The position numbers were made by a program, and so were the translations under genes. Shown in pieces: positions 44,699 through 53,664 of a DNA stretch of 64,000 bases (positions within the stretch are counted from its first letter, which is position 1; each line of letters opens with the position of its first letter). The stretch is from NCBI RefSeq assembly GCF_014189505.1, contig NZ_CP050301.1, positions 69,501-133,500 on the forward strand, written 5' to 3'. The notes under the pieces are model-generated. The model ran no database searches. It saw nothing but the letters and a program-made list of their open reading frames with translations, and was not told the DNA's origin. The stretch is from Phyllobacterium sp. 628. GTDB taxonomy: Bacteria > Pseudomonadota > Alphaproteobacteria > Rhizobiales > Rhizobiaceae.

Positions 44699-45868
44699 AT
44701 GCCCTTGCTCAATCGCGCCATCGAAATGCAGGAAGAGGTTTCGCAGTGGCGTCGCCATTTGCATGAAAATCCCGAGCTGATGTTCGATGTCCATGAGACC
44801 GCACAATTTGTTGCGGACAAGCTGCATGCATTTGGCGTGGATGAAATCGTCACCGGCATTGGTCAGACCGGTGTTGTCGGTATCATTCATGGCCGTCACG
44901 GCGAAGGTCAGACAGTGGGCTTGCGCTCCGACATGGACGCTCTCCCCCTGACGGAAATCACCGGCAAAACCTGGGCTTCCCGAAATCCGGGTAAAATGCA
45001 CGCCTGCGGGCATGATGGTCATACGGCCATGCTGCTTGGTGCAGCGCAATACCTTGCCGAAACACGCAATTTCAAAGGCTCCGTCGCAGTGATCTTCCAA
45101 CCTGCGGAAGAAGGTGGCGGCGGTGGGCGCGAAATGGTCAAGGAAGGTATGATGGAACGGTTTTCCATCTCCGAAGTCTATGGCATGCACAACATTCCCG
45201 GCCTGCCTATCGGCCAGTTCGCCATTCGCAAGGGACCGATCATGGCGGCGACGGATGAGTTCACCATCACCATCGAAGGCCGGGGCGGCCACGCGGCCCA
45301 GCCACACCGGACAATCGACCCTGTCGTGATTGGCGCGCAGCTTGTCAACGCTTTGCAGACCATCGTATCACGTGGCACAGACCCGCTGGATTCAGTCGTG
45401 CTTTCCGTCACAAAATTCCATGCGGGCGATGCCCACAATATCATCCCGCAAAAGGCGGAACTTGCCGGCACGATACGCACCCTTCGTCCGGAGATGCGTG
45501 ATTTTGCCGAAAAGCGGCTACGCGAAACCGCGGAAGGTATCGCGACCGCGCTCGGCGCTGTGGCGAAGATCGATTATGATCGCAACTATCCGGTGACCTT
45601 CAACCATGATCAGGAAACCGAGTTTGCTGCCCGCACCGCCCAGAGCGTTGCCGGCACCAATGCGGTCAATCTGGAAGTCGCCCCGATGATGGCCGGCGAG
45701 GATTTTTCCTACATGCTGGAAGCACGGCCCGGCGCGTTCATCTTCATCGGCAACGGCGAAAGCGCTTCGCTCCATAATCCCGCTTATGATTTCAACGATG
45801 ATGTTATTCCGCATGGCATCAGCTATTGGGTACAACTGGCGGAAAGCGCTCTGCCTGCTGCATCCTGA
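44699..45868 (+). CDS. M20-family amidohydrolase (hippurate hydrolase-like)
   Basis: 389 aa. Zinc-peptidase core: RSDMDALPLTE, MHACGHDGHTAMLLGAAQYL and QPAEEGGGGGREM, and the late MAGEDFSYMLE, typical of HipO/IAA-amino-acid hydrolases. The ATG at 44699 (MPLLNRAIEMQEEVSQWR) starts the family domain exactly. Substrate likely an N-acyl amino acid; unspecified. Ends 76 bp before the tRNA gene. Confidence 0.9.
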   Translation: MPLLNRAIEMQEEVSQWRRHLHENPELMFDVHETAQFVADKLHAFGVDEIVTGIGQTGVVGIIHGRHGEGQTVGLRSDMDALPLTEITGKTWASRNPGKMHACGHDGHTAMLLGAAQYLAETRNFKGSVAVIFQPAEEGGGGGREMVKEGMMERFSISEVYGMHNIPGLPIGQFAIRKGPIMAATDEFTITIEGRGGHAAQPHRTIDPVVIGAQLVNALQTIVSRGTDPLDSVVLSVTKFHAGDAHNIIPQKAELAGTIRTLRPEMRDFAEKRLRETAEGIATALGAVAKIDYDRNYPVTFNHDQETEFAARTAQSVAGTNAVNLEVAPMMAGEDFSYMLEARPGAFIFIGNGESASLHNPAYDFNDDVIPHGISYWVQLAESALPAAS

Positions 45869-45944
45869 TATTCATCAGGGTGCCGGTATTTCCTGCATCT
45901 TGAGACTTGGCGGCCACGCGGAAAAACAGTATGTCTGGCCGCAT

Positions 45945-46021
45945 GGTCCCGTAGCTCAGTAGGATAGAGCGACAGATTCCTAATCTGTAGGCCACTGGTT
46001 CGAATCCAGTCGGGATCACCA
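45945..46021 (+). tRNA. tRNA-Arg (anticodon CCT)
   Basis: 77 nt with encoded CCA. Acceptor GGTCCCG / CGGGATC, anticodon arm ACAGA-TTCCTAA-TCTGT with anticodon CCT, T arm with GGTTCGAATCC. The gene is intact although its 3' half is the integration site of the downstream element. Confidence 0.96.
45974..46021 (+). repeat. attL core (48-bp direct repeat)
   Basis: 3' half of tRNA-Arg(CCT) from AGATTCCTAATC to the final CCA. It is identical to 62749-62796, and the sequences diverge immediately outside. Confidence 0.93.
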
Positions 46022-46060
46022 ATACTTTCAATGACTTATCATAACGTCGTGCTTGGTTTC

Positions 46061-46147
46061 ATGTCGCGTCATGTTGCAACTGAGTATCATTGATTTCAAA
46101 CGATTTTCACAGGTGCGCGGCGAATCTACGCGACATGAATGCGACAT
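46061..46147. promoter_or_regulatory. Integrase arm-type sites, left end
   Basis: The 7-nt motif GCGACAT occurs in pairs: GCGACAT-GAAT-GCGACAT at 46130-46147 (both forward) and, inverted, ATGTCGC-GTC-ATGTTGC at 46061-46077. A matching pair lies near the right attachment site. Confidence 0.6.
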
Positions 46148-46157
46148 GGAATGAAAG

Positions 46158-46340
46158 ATGATGGATAAAGTTGTTTGGACCAGAGCACAAATCCGATCCG
46201 CTGCGGTTGTAGCCAAAGAACAGAATGTCTGTATTAGCTTGAACGCTGATGGTTCGTTCGAGGTGTCACCGCACGTGCCAGCCGACAAGGTCAGACCTCA
46301 GACGATCCAGCCTCCAGAGAAGAAACTGGTGCGATTTTGA
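46158..46340 (+). CDS. Hypothetical element protein
   Basis: 60 aa (MMDKVVWTRAQIRSAAVVAKEQN), charged, with no recognisable domain. First rightward gene of the element; a start at 46161 is equally possible. Weak ribosome site. Confidence reflects short length. Confidence 0.45.
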   Translation: MMDKVVWTRAQIRSAAVVAKEQNVCISLNADGSFEVSPHVPADKVRPQTIQPPEKKLVRF

Positions 46341-46368
46341 GGGCCGAAGAATCTTTTGGTAGACGATA

Positions 46369-46671
46369 ATGAATGACGATCCGAATGATCTTGGTTTGAT
46401 GACCCTCAAGGAGGCGTGCGAAAAGCTGCTTGGCGGACGCTTAACGCCTTCATCTCTCCGCACCGAAGCCGAGAAGGGCAATCTTGAAATCATCCAGATT
46501 GCACGAAAGGACTTCGTGACCAAGGAAGGCATTCGAGAGATGGTAGAGAAATGCCGTAGCAAGCCTACAGCGCGCGCTCCGGTCGTCATGGCTCCGCGTG
46601 CCCCGGTGTTTGATGGTAAAGCTGCCCAGGCCGCTCTATTCCACCAACTGAACAAGAAGAAAAATAAGTGA
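46369..46671 (+). CDS. Small HTH protein, element left end (1 of 3)
   Basis: 100 aa. LMTLKEACEKLLGGRLTPSSLRTEAEKGNLEIIQIARKDF resembles the excisionase/MerR-like DNA-binding helix plus wing seen in AlpA and Xis proteins. The tail is basic and Ala/Pro-rich. Followed by a second small gene with 4-bp overlap. Could act as recombination directionality factor or regulator; not decided. Confidence 0.6.
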   Translation: MNDDPNDLGLMTLKEACEKLLGGRLTPSSLRTEAEKGNLEIIQIARKDFVTKEGIREMVEKCRSKPTARAPVVMAPRAPVFDGKAAQAALFHQLNKKKNK

Positions 46672-46919
46672 CCCGTACTGCTGTAATTCCTGTTGGTTGC
46701 TGGCCGCCTAGGATGCCAGCAGAGATCGCAGCAGGCTACGTCGGTGAGCGCACTGCAGAAGCGTTCTTGAAGCTTGTCGGCACCGAATACCCTAAACCCG
46801 TCGTCGACAGTGGCAGCGGCAAAGGGCGGCGGATGATATGGGCGAAGGCTGACTTGGATCGCGCCCTTGGGATTCCGCCAGGCTATACCAACGACCCAGA
46901 TCCGCCCGAGGCTGAATAA
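46668..46919 (+). CDS. Small HTH protein, element left end (2 of 3)
   Basis: 83 aa, GTG start overlapping the previous stop. The stretch MPAEIAAGYVGERTAEAFLKL, then KGRRMIWAKADLDRALG, fits an excisionase-type helix-turn-helix where the wing reads a residue-specific site. Stop and start of the next gene overlap (TAATG). Confidence 0.55.
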   Translation: MTRTAVIPVGCWPPRMPAEIAAGYVGERTAEAFLKLVGTEYPKPVVDSGSGKGRRMIWAKADLDRALGIPPGYTNDPDPPEAE

Positions 46920-47161
46920 TGAAAGAGAATAAACTATCGAGCGTTCCGCGACTGGCACTTAATCGCATGGAAGTAGCAATTGCGATCGGAGTGGCCCCGA
47001 ACACAGTTGATGAGATGGTCAAGGAGGGTGTGCTTCCGCGACCGCGCAAATGGCACACGCGGAAGTTCTGGCTGATATCCGAAATTGAGGCAGCCATGAA
47101 CGAATGGCCGGCGGATGGTGAGGTTGAAGCGGATCCAAGAGACTGGAGAGCGTCGGTATGA
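46919..47161 (+). CDS. Small AlpA-like HTH protein (3 of 3)
   Basis: 80 aa with LNRMEVAIAIGVAPNTVDEMVKEGVLPRPRKW, the AlpA/excisionase HTH pattern, then a WLISEIEAAMNEW recognition-type helix. With the two preceding genes it forms a tightly coupled trio. Likely DNA-binding regulators of excision or early genes. Confidence 0.6.
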   Translation: MKENKLSSVPRLALNRMEVAIAIGVAPNTVDEMVKEGVLPRPRKWHTRKFWLISEIEAAMNEWPADGEVEADPRDWRASV

Positions 47162-47196
47162 GCGGAAGCGGATTAAGAGCCGACTGCCCGTAGGCC

Positions 47197-47580
47197 CTAG
47201 TCGTTAAGCTTCAAGAATTCAGCCTCTGGAACCACAAAACGTTCTACGGTCATGTCCTCAACCGTATGACCGCGGTCGCGTGCTCCTATAAGAAGCTTTT
47301 TCCAAGCGTCGCTAGAGTATGGACTAAGGGCTGGTTCGCATTCGACGATTATTTCCTGCACTTTGCCGATCTTCGGTTCGCTTGCGAAACCAGCAGTTTC
47401 CGGATGTGTCAGGCGCCACCAAACATTGCGCACAATAACATCTTCTCCGAACGGCTCGCGTTTGTCTGGTCTTTGGATTGAGATGTACTCGCCTGTGCGG
47501 GGCACTTCGGGAAGATCGAAATCTAGGGAATAGTCAGGCTGCAATTTTCCGACTTCACGAATCACGACTGTAATCTTCAT
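47197..47580 (-). CDS. Hypothetical element protein (last leftward gene)
   Basis: 127 aa starting MKITVVIREVGKLQPDYSLD; GGGAGTGGG lies just upstream of this ATG, so I prefer it to a longer frame from 47628. Beta-rich with Trp and acidic residues; no family recognised. At the far end of the leftward packaging/tail block, or a separate cargo gene. Confidence 0.5.
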   Translation of the reverse strand: MKITVVIREVGKLQPDYSLDFDLPEVPRTGEYISIQRPDKREPFGEDVIVRNVWWRLTHPETAGFASEPKIGKVQEIIVECEPALSPYSSDAWKKLLIGARDRGHTVEDMTVERFVVPEAEFLKLND

Positions 47581-47649
47581 ATCCCACTCCCCAATTGTTA
47601 GCGTTCTAGCCAAGCATGATGGGTACAAACATGCAAGGTAGGGTTGTCT

Positions 47650-48264
47650 CTATGCCGCTTTCGCCTCGCGCATATACCGCTGTACAGCCCCATAGCTGAT
47701 GCCAGACTCGTCTTTTACCCATGGTATGAAGTGGCCACGGGGCAAATCGGCTTTGATCTGGATGAGTTTGCGGCCGAGCCTGATACGTTCGACCTGGCGC
47801 AGATGCTTTCCCTTGTACTGCTTGGGCAGCTTACTTTTGATTGACGGGGCTGAATCCAATTTGGCCATCCGCTGATTGCTGTAATGGGTGAGCATCAGAT
47901 AGATAGCGCCGGCCAGCGCAAACCGCGCGTGCACTTTGCCGCGAAGCTGGCTGATCGTTGCCATGATAGGGCCAAGAGGTATCTTGTCCCACCATTCCAA
48001 CCACTCACTGGTATGGTTCTCCACCCAGTCTGGACACGCCAGTATTAGGTCGCTGGTGGCGTACAGCGAGGTTTCGTCAATCAGACAATTATTATCACGG
48101 GTTTCCGCCAGAGTTGTCAGCACCATGCGGAAATGACCTTCGCCATATTTGTTCAGGATTCTCTCCATCGTGGCGACAGCACGTGTTTGCCCCGGCTGGG
48201 GAAGTACGTTGGCTGGCACGATCTCAAGATCATATTCGGCACACACAGCGCGTACATCAATCAT
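47650..48264 (-). CDS. DUF3102-like phage-associated protein
   Basis: 204 aa. The C-terminal stretch RIRLGRKLIQIKADLPRGHFIPWVKDESGISYGAVQRYM resembles DUF3102-type segments in plasmid and phage proteins (a helix pair around LPHGEFLPW). The N-terminal part has no clear family. Ends 69 bp from the previous gene. Function unknown. Confidence 0.5.
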   Translation of the reverse strand: MIDVRAVCAEYDLEIVPANVLPQPGQTRAVATMERILNKYGEGHFRMVLTTLAETRDNNCLIDETSLYATSDLILACPDWVENHTSEWLEWWDKIPLGPIMATISQLRGKVHARFALAGAIYLMLTHYSNQRMAKLDSAPSIKSKLPKQYKGKHLRQVERIRLGRKLIQIKADLPRGHFIPWVKDESGISYGAVQRYMREAKAA

Positions 48265-48272
48265 GGTTTACC

Positions 48273-50080
48273 TCAGATGTATGAAACGTCAGTCGGTGCA
48301 GGCATTGCCCGTCCGTCAAAAGACGAAGATGAATTGCTCCATGCGCCATTGCTGGCCATGTGCTGACTAACCGCCTTTGCCAGTGTCCGGCCATCCAACT
48401 GGATCGATGTGTGCAACGTCGTGTTCTGGTTGGCTGGCGGTGCGGGAGGTACATAACTCGCCGGATCGGGACGGAACAAACTTGGCCCGCCAGGTCCACG
48501 CTGAACCCTTGGCTTGAACGGCTCGAAGTTCGAAATTCCCGATGCTGCGCCGGAGATCATGCCAGCAATGGAAGCAACGAGCGCTTTCATCTTCTCGATG
48601 AAGCTGACGATTGCGGCATAAATTCCATCAAAGATTTCAACGACCCCATGCCAATTAATGGCCACCACAGCAGCGATGGCTGTTCCAACCGCCGCTATCG
48701 CGCCAACAATCAAACCACCGGGAGCCAACGCAGCGGCAGCAACAATTACACCTACCGTGCCAACGGCAGCCAATCCAATACCGAGACCAATCAAGGCTTC
48801 TCCGACAAGCTTGATCGTGCCCGGATTATTGTTTGCGAACTTACCGATTGCCTGAAACACCGAAGTGAGGTCTTTCATGATAGGAATAGCAGCCTGCGCC
48901 AACGGACCGCCGATCGCCTCCGTCATCGACTTGAATTGCTCCCGAAACGCCTTGTCCACAAACGTCGGATTGCGCTGCAGTGAATCGTCATACGCCTTAT
49001 CAACGGGACTGGCGCGTTTCCACAACTCGCTGTCTTTTTCAATCTGCTCCTTGAAGCTCGGATCAGAAAACATCGTCAACATGCGGGTCGTATTGCGGTT
49101 TCGACCTATTTTTGCAAGGTAAGAATCCATGACATCCTGGTCACCACCCGTCGCTTTCGACAACCCTGGATTGACGTAATTCTGAACCCATTTGTAAGGG
49201 TCCTTCATGCCCATATCATATCCGATGATGGCGCCAGGTTCTGCGTTAACGCGCCCTCCCTTATCGACGCTGACTTTGGATGTATTGATAAGTCCGGCCG
49301 TGGAAAGTGCTTCGTACTGCTGCTTGGACATCGTACCGGCACCGCTCAGCAACTGGTAGAGGCTCATTAAAGCTGTGCCCGCTGTATCGCCGCCCAAATC
49401 AGATGCGACTACAGCACCTGCACCGGTTAGAAACTCTGGACTTGCTTTGATCCAAGACACGCCGCCGCGTTTAGCCATCGTTTGGAAAGTATCGGCGGTT
49501 AGCTTCCCCCGGAGCCGATAATGTCCTGAGCAAGTGCGCTTGCAAGTTTCGACGATCCCTCCGGATCACTAATCGTGGTGCCGCGCATTTCCATTGCCCG
49601 CCACAAGGCGAAGCCAGATCCGCTTACGTCTTTCCCCAAGGCATTTGCAATAATGGCGTCAAGCTTGATCGCAAATGGGCTGCTGGCCTCAGCTTCCTTA
49701 ATGCCCACAACAGATTGCATCTCGTTGAATGTCTTGAGATATTCACTTGCCGTCGCAGTGGGGATAGAGTTCGAAACATTATCGAAAAAATTCTTTTGAA
49801 TTCTGAGAGTTTCATTCAGCGAAACGCCAGAACGTTGGAGTTTGTCCTGTTGATCAATGAGGCTTTTACCACCGTCGGCAAGCTTCATGACACCAGCAAC
49901 AATGGCGCTCCCAGCGAGTGCGGCGCCGGCTCCGGCAATTGCCAAATTCCAACCCGAAAATGCTTTTTCTACGTCTTTGACTGATGCCTTAAGGCCAAGA
50001 AGGTCCTTTGCAATAAGCGCAAGCACAGGGCTCATCGAGTTGGCCAAGCTGATCTTGACACCAATTTGCCAAACATCCAT
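48273..50080 (-). pseudogene. Tail tape-measure-like protein, split by a frameshift
   Basis: Two frames make one protein. The N-terminal part (50080 to 49499) reads VWQIGVKISLANSMSPVLAL and ends DIIGSGGS; the C-terminal part (from 49478) begins MAKRGGVSWIKASPEFLTG. One more C (plus strand) in the run at 49506-49510 joins them as IGSGGKLTADTFQTMAKRGG, giving about 602 aa with strong hydrophobic helices (VGEALIGLGIGLAAVGTVG), typical of tape measures that set tail length. The C-terminal part is Pro/Ser-rich. Length is short for a tape measure, so the tail would be short. Confidence 0.7.
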
Positions 50081-50475
50081 TAGACTGACCTCACTCTGGT
50101 TATGATTTCTACATTCGTAGTGTGGGTTACTTCCGCCCCCGTATAGGCCTTCACAACTGCATCGATCGCAGCTTCCGCTTCTTCATTGGTGACGTTGAAC
50201 CAACCATTTCCAACAGCCTCATGGACAAGGTTTCCATGTGCCAAACTTACCACCATCTGGGGGTCGCAACTAACGGCAAGGACATAGGCGACCTTAGCCT
50301 TAGGCAATGTCTGTGTAATCAATTCGATATCGCCAGTTAGGTTCGCTGTGGGAAAAATACCCACCATTGAGTCCATCCTCATAGCAACCACATATGAAAT
50401 ACACGGCGTAACCACTGCAGGCATGCAAGAAGTTGCAGCGCTCTTCCGAAGTGATTTAAGTATTTTGATACTCAT
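50080..50475 (-). CDS. Hypothetical phage protein between fibre and tape measure
   Basis: 131 aa, ATG at 50475 preceded by a GGGTGA site. The part from MVGIFPTANLTGDIELITQ on looks like a folded beta/alpha domain (AVSCDPQMVVSLAHGNLVHEAV). Its stop shares one base with the tape-measure start, as for tail chaperone genes, but no similarity is evident. Confidence 0.5.
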   Translation of the reverse strand: MSIKILKSLRKSAATSCMPAVVTPCISYVVAMRMDSMVGIFPTANLTGDIELITQTLPKAKVAYVLAVSCDPQMVVSLAHGNLVHEAVGNGWFNVTNEEAEAAIDAVVKAYTGAEVTHTTNVEIITRVRSV

Positions 50476-50481
50476 ATTGAA

Positions 50482-52200
50482 TCACCCGTACGAACTGGTT
50501 GCGTCCACAGTGCCGGCAACAGAACCGGGGAAGAACATCGCCGAGCCGCCAGCGACTATGATTGAGTTCAATGTCCCGGAATACCTCTTGCCGGTCGCCG
50601 CTCCAGAGATTGACGCGCCTGTCCCAATCGCCAAACCGCCAGCGGTCACATTCACGAAAGCATTCGCGAAATTGGGTGTTCCGGTGAGCGTAATTGTTGC
50701 CTGTGTGACGTTAACGCCGGAGGCAAACTGGGAGTAAATGAAGGAATTGGAACTGCTGGTAATGGCAATTGGACCCTGCAGAAAGATGTAAGAGCCGCCA
50801 CTGGTGAACGTGTGGGATACGGCGCAGCCTCCGAAGCTCATATTTTGGCTAACAATCTGCGAGGATTGAGCCGCGTTAAGACCAATTCCTTGGTTGAGAC
50901 CGCCGCCTGTCGCGCCCAATTGAAAGCCGGCAACAGTGAAGTAAGCGCCATTTACGGCACTGAAACAGCAAGCATTTGTGGCGTTGATCGTCACATTTGT
51001 TGGAGTGGTTGGATTGCCGAGGAAAACAATGGACGATGCCGAAGTTTGCCCAGTACAAAAACCCGAACCGATCATTCCGGCATAGCCTGCACCGGTCGCA
51101 ACGTTAACAGTCACAACAAAACCATTCAGATCGAGATTGTTCTGAATATAGTTCCAAGCGCGCTGCGTGGTGAGAAACGCAGTTCCAGATGTCAAACCGT
51201 TGTTACTATCTGACCCGGTAGTGGCGACATAGAGGTTCAGCGGACCGGTCAATCTTTGACGAACCGACGTATTGGTAATTCTGAACGACGTTCCGTCATA
51301 AATCAGATCGAGCATTTGCCCGGCCGTGACCGCTCCAGGTGCTACCGGCGAGCCGTCGCCATTCACAACAGGATAAACCAATAGAAAATTCACGTTCACG
51401 GTCATTGCGCCCGTATTGACCGCATTTGCCTTGGTCTGGAACCTGAAACCCGTATTAACAACCGTTGGAGCCGGGCCTAAACTGACCAAATATGCGTTGG
51501 CAGTTCCAAAATTCGGTGAATACGTCCATTGGCTGGCCTGCACCGCCAACGGTATCTGCGGGAGCGTTGGGAAATAGGGAGCAGTGCTGAGCGCAGTGAT
51601 ATTTCCACCAGTAATGGTCGTCTGACCCTGCGCGACAGTCACCACGTAAATCCCGGTATAACCAGCATCTGGTGCAGGTGTGGTCTGTGAACCCGTAGCG
51701 GCGGGAGAACCCGCCTTCAGTCCGACGACGCATGTGTTCTGTCGAACCGTGTTTTGCGCAATGCCCGTATTGTTTGGACCGGACCACGCAACGCTTGGAT
51801 TGCTCGCATTGTAGTACGGCAGAATAACCGGTGTTCCGTCAGGCTCTGAAAAAGCGACCTGCACGAGGTAATTGATGGACTGGCCAACAGTCCCGGGAGG
51901 CGTGATAGTCAGCGTTGTGGTGGATTTGCTGATACCCTGCGCCGTAAACTGATTGGCATCAGTACCAAGCGAACCGTAAGGGATGCTATCGACGGTCTGG
52001 AACGAGTAAATTGCACCCGGCGCAACATTGACCTGCAACGACGCTGGAGACGTCGGCGTGACAGCAAGACCCACGACCTGAGTGTTGACGCCAATTGCTG
52101 ACTGTGAAAGCCAGCCAACGCCATAATAGGCGTCTTTTGCAGCATTCAACTGGTCTGTTTCGAGCGGGATTGAACCCGGATAAACGATATGGCGATCCAA
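50482..52200 (-). CDS. Phage tail fibre / tail spike-like protein
   Basis: 572 aa, low in charged residues and rich in Gly, Thr, Ser and Asn. The N-terminal half has phage-structural repeats; the C-terminal half from LYVATTGSDSNNGLTSGTA reads as a pectate-lyase-like beta-helix (repeated Asn/Thr/Gly turns), typical of receptor-binding spikes. Probably recognises the host surface. No lyase motif is visible. Largest intact gene of the element. Confidence 0.7.
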   Translation of the reverse strand: MDRHIVYPGSIPLETDQLNAAKDAYYGVGWLSQSAIGVNTQVVGLAVTPTSPASLQVNVAPGAIYSFQTVDSIPYGSLGTDANQFTAQGISKSTTTLTITPPGTVGQSINYLVQVAFSEPDGTPVILPYYNASNPSVAWSGPNNTGIAQNTVRQNTCVVGLKAGSPAATGSQTTPAPDAGYTGIYVVTVAQGQTTITGGNITALSTAPYFPTLPQIPLAVQASQWTYSPNFGTANAYLVSLGPAPTVVNTGFRFQTKANAVNTGAMTVNVNFLLVYPVVNGDGSPVAPGAVTAGQMLDLIYDGTSFRITNTSVRQRLTGPLNLYVATTGSDSNNGLTSGTAFLTTQRAWNYIQNNLDLNGFVVTVNVATGAGYAGMIGSGFCTGQTSASSIVFLGNPTTPTNVTINATNACCFSAVNGAYFTVAGFQLGATGGGLNQGIGLNAAQSSQIVSQNMSFGGCAVSHTFTSGGSYIFLQGPIAITSSSNSFIYSQFASGVNVTQATITLTGTPNFANAFVNVTAGGLAIGTGASISGAATGKRYSGTLNSIIVAGGSAMFFPGSVAGTVDATSSYG

Positions 52201-52210
52201 GGGATGACTC

Positions 52211-52393
52211 CTATTGCAAGTCCGTCGTATCGACGGCTTCCGCTAATTGGGTTTCAATTTTAAGATTTGCGCCATACTTGTAGGCGAGCGCCCAATACTG
52301 TCCTGGCACGATGAGTCCAGCCGTATCAGTAAAACTCACGTCACTTACGTCTGACACAGCCATCGTGTGGGCATCGATCAGCTCGGCCATCAT
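52211..52393 (-). CDS. Small phage protein
   Basis: 60 aa (MMAELIDAHTMAVSDVSDVSF), ATG at 52393 just inside the upstream gene's stop. No family; the preceding GGTGAGG is a fair ribosome site. Between the coiled-coil gene and tail fibre, so possibly structural. Confidence 0.45.
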   Translation of the reverse strand: MMAELIDAHTMAVSDVSDVSFTDTAGLIVPGQYWALAYKYGANLKIETQLAEAVDTTDLQ

Positions 52394-52671
52394 TGCCTCA
52401 CCGTGGTTGTTTGAAGGCGGGCTTTTTCCCAAATTTCGATGCGGTCAATATCGGAGTTCAATTTAGCCACTCCCTCTTTAAGTCTGGCCAAATCGCTATG
52501 AATCTTATCGACGTTCTCGATCAGACTGATAGTTTGATTGGCAAATTGCAGCGATTCAGCTGCGAGAGTTCTGCTCGTACCTTTGGCAAGAGGCATTGAA
52601 GCTAGGGATTTGATTAACTCATCCCTTAGCTGCCGCATGTCATCCAATACCGGCGGGCAATTGTTTGACAT
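52390..52671 (-). CDS. Small coiled-coil phage protein
   Basis: 93 aa from MSNNCPPVLDD, mostly one helix (RDELIKSLASM, IDRIEIWEKARLQ) with heptad-like Leu/Ile spacing. A GGGGGA site lies upstream. Overlaps the next gene by 4 bp. Function not recognised. Confidence 0.5.
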   Translation of the reverse strand: MSNNCPPVLDDMRQLRDELIKSLASMPLAKGTSRTLAAESLQFANQTISLIENVDKIHSDLARLKEGVAKLNSDIDRIEIWEKARLQTTTVRQ

Positions 52672-52673
52672 GA

Positions 52674-53363
52674 TCATTCCCCCGCTTTCAGTTCTTCGAG
52701 GACCTGCGTCCATTCGCCAAACAGGTTAGGGGCAGGATCGCCACGCATCATGTCGGCCGTACCCGTAATTGTCTCGAGCCGCCGGAATAAATCTTGAGCA
52801 CCGTGGCCTTGGCCCAGAGCCGTAATTCTATGATTTTCTTCGACTATCACCAGACGTCCGGCGTCGATCGATGCCATAAGTGGCACAAGCCTATGAATAA
52901 GCCCCTTTGCCTCATTTACCTCCGCTTCAAGCATGTCGATCAAAACGTGGTTTGCTGCGGTTGAAATAGGTAAATTCAAAGCACTTAAAGAGGTTGAGAG
53001 CTGAATCTGCTTGTTTCGCAGCGCATCGACCGCCGCTTCGCTGGCGGCGCTCTTGGCAACGGCGCCGGCAAGCTTTGTGTTGAGGGCGGCGCGTCCTTTC
53101 ACGTCAACAGCAGGTGGTTCACCATTGGCACCCTGTTCGGCCCAAACTTGAGCAGCGGCGCGTTCCTTGGCGTCAAGGCTCCCAATCTCTGCCCGAATAT
53201 CTGCTTCTTCTCGGGGCGTATTTTCAATCTTGTGAAGAGTTGAAACCACGCTCTGAATTTCGTCTGCCAAGGCGCGCCGGCGGTCGTAGAGCTCGGAAAG
53301 CTTGTCCTTATGTGAGGACTGAACCTCGACAGCTTCTTTTGGTTTAATTGCGGCAGTTGTCAT
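52674..53363 (-). CDS. Coiled-coil phage structural-type protein
   Basis: 229 aa starting MTTAAIKPKEAVEVQSSHKD. Long alpha-helical stretches with Leu/Ile heptads (KLSELYDRRRALADEIQS, ALNTKLAGAVAKSAAS), no membrane or signal. Candidate scaffold or head-associated protein. It is the only gene between terminase and tail of this size, yet shows no capsid-fold features. Function unassigned. Confidence 0.55.
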   Translation of the reverse strand: MTTAAIKPKEAVEVQSSHKDKLSELYDRRRALADEIQSVVSTLHKIENTPREEADIRAEIGSLDAKERAAAQVWAEQGANGEPPAVDVKGRAALNTKLAGAVAKSAASEAAVDALRNKQIQLSTSLSALNLPISTAANHVLIDMLEAEVNEAKGLIHRLVPLMASIDAGRLVIVEENHRITALGQGHGAQDLFRRLETITGTADMMRGDPAPNLFGEWTQVLEELKAGE

Positions 53364-53376
53364 AGTTTCCTCCGGA

Positions 53377-53664
53377 TCAAATTGCAGCGCCGGAGACCGG
53401 ATCGCGCCAGGTCTTGCCGTCAAAAATGATCAATTTGTTCAATGTGGTGTCGTGGAACTGTGTGCCTATCGGAGGGCTGAGGGGGCGTTGGGCGGTCGTG
53501 CCGGACCCGTTAGACGCTGTAGATACCCATCCATTTGCGATCATGATCAATCCATCAAAATCAGGAACATCAACTGTGGAGTTGGCGGCACATGAATACC
53601 GGCGACCATTCACGGTGATTGGATTGTGCAGGCCATTGCTTGGGGGAATAAGACGCATTGTCAT
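53377..53664 (-). CDS. Small structural-type phage protein
   Basis: 95 aa (MTMRLIPPSNGLHNPITV), with a C-terminal TQFHDTTLNKLIIFDGKTWRDP motif seen at tips of phage tail and head proteins that display an exposed loop. Stop of terminase overlaps its start by 4 bp. Family not named. Confidence 0.5.
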   Translation of the reverse strand: MTMRLIPPSNGLHNPITVNGRRYSCAANSTVDVPDFDGLIMIANGWVSTASNGSGTTAQRPLSPPIGTQFHDTTLNKLIIFDGKTWRDPVSGAAI

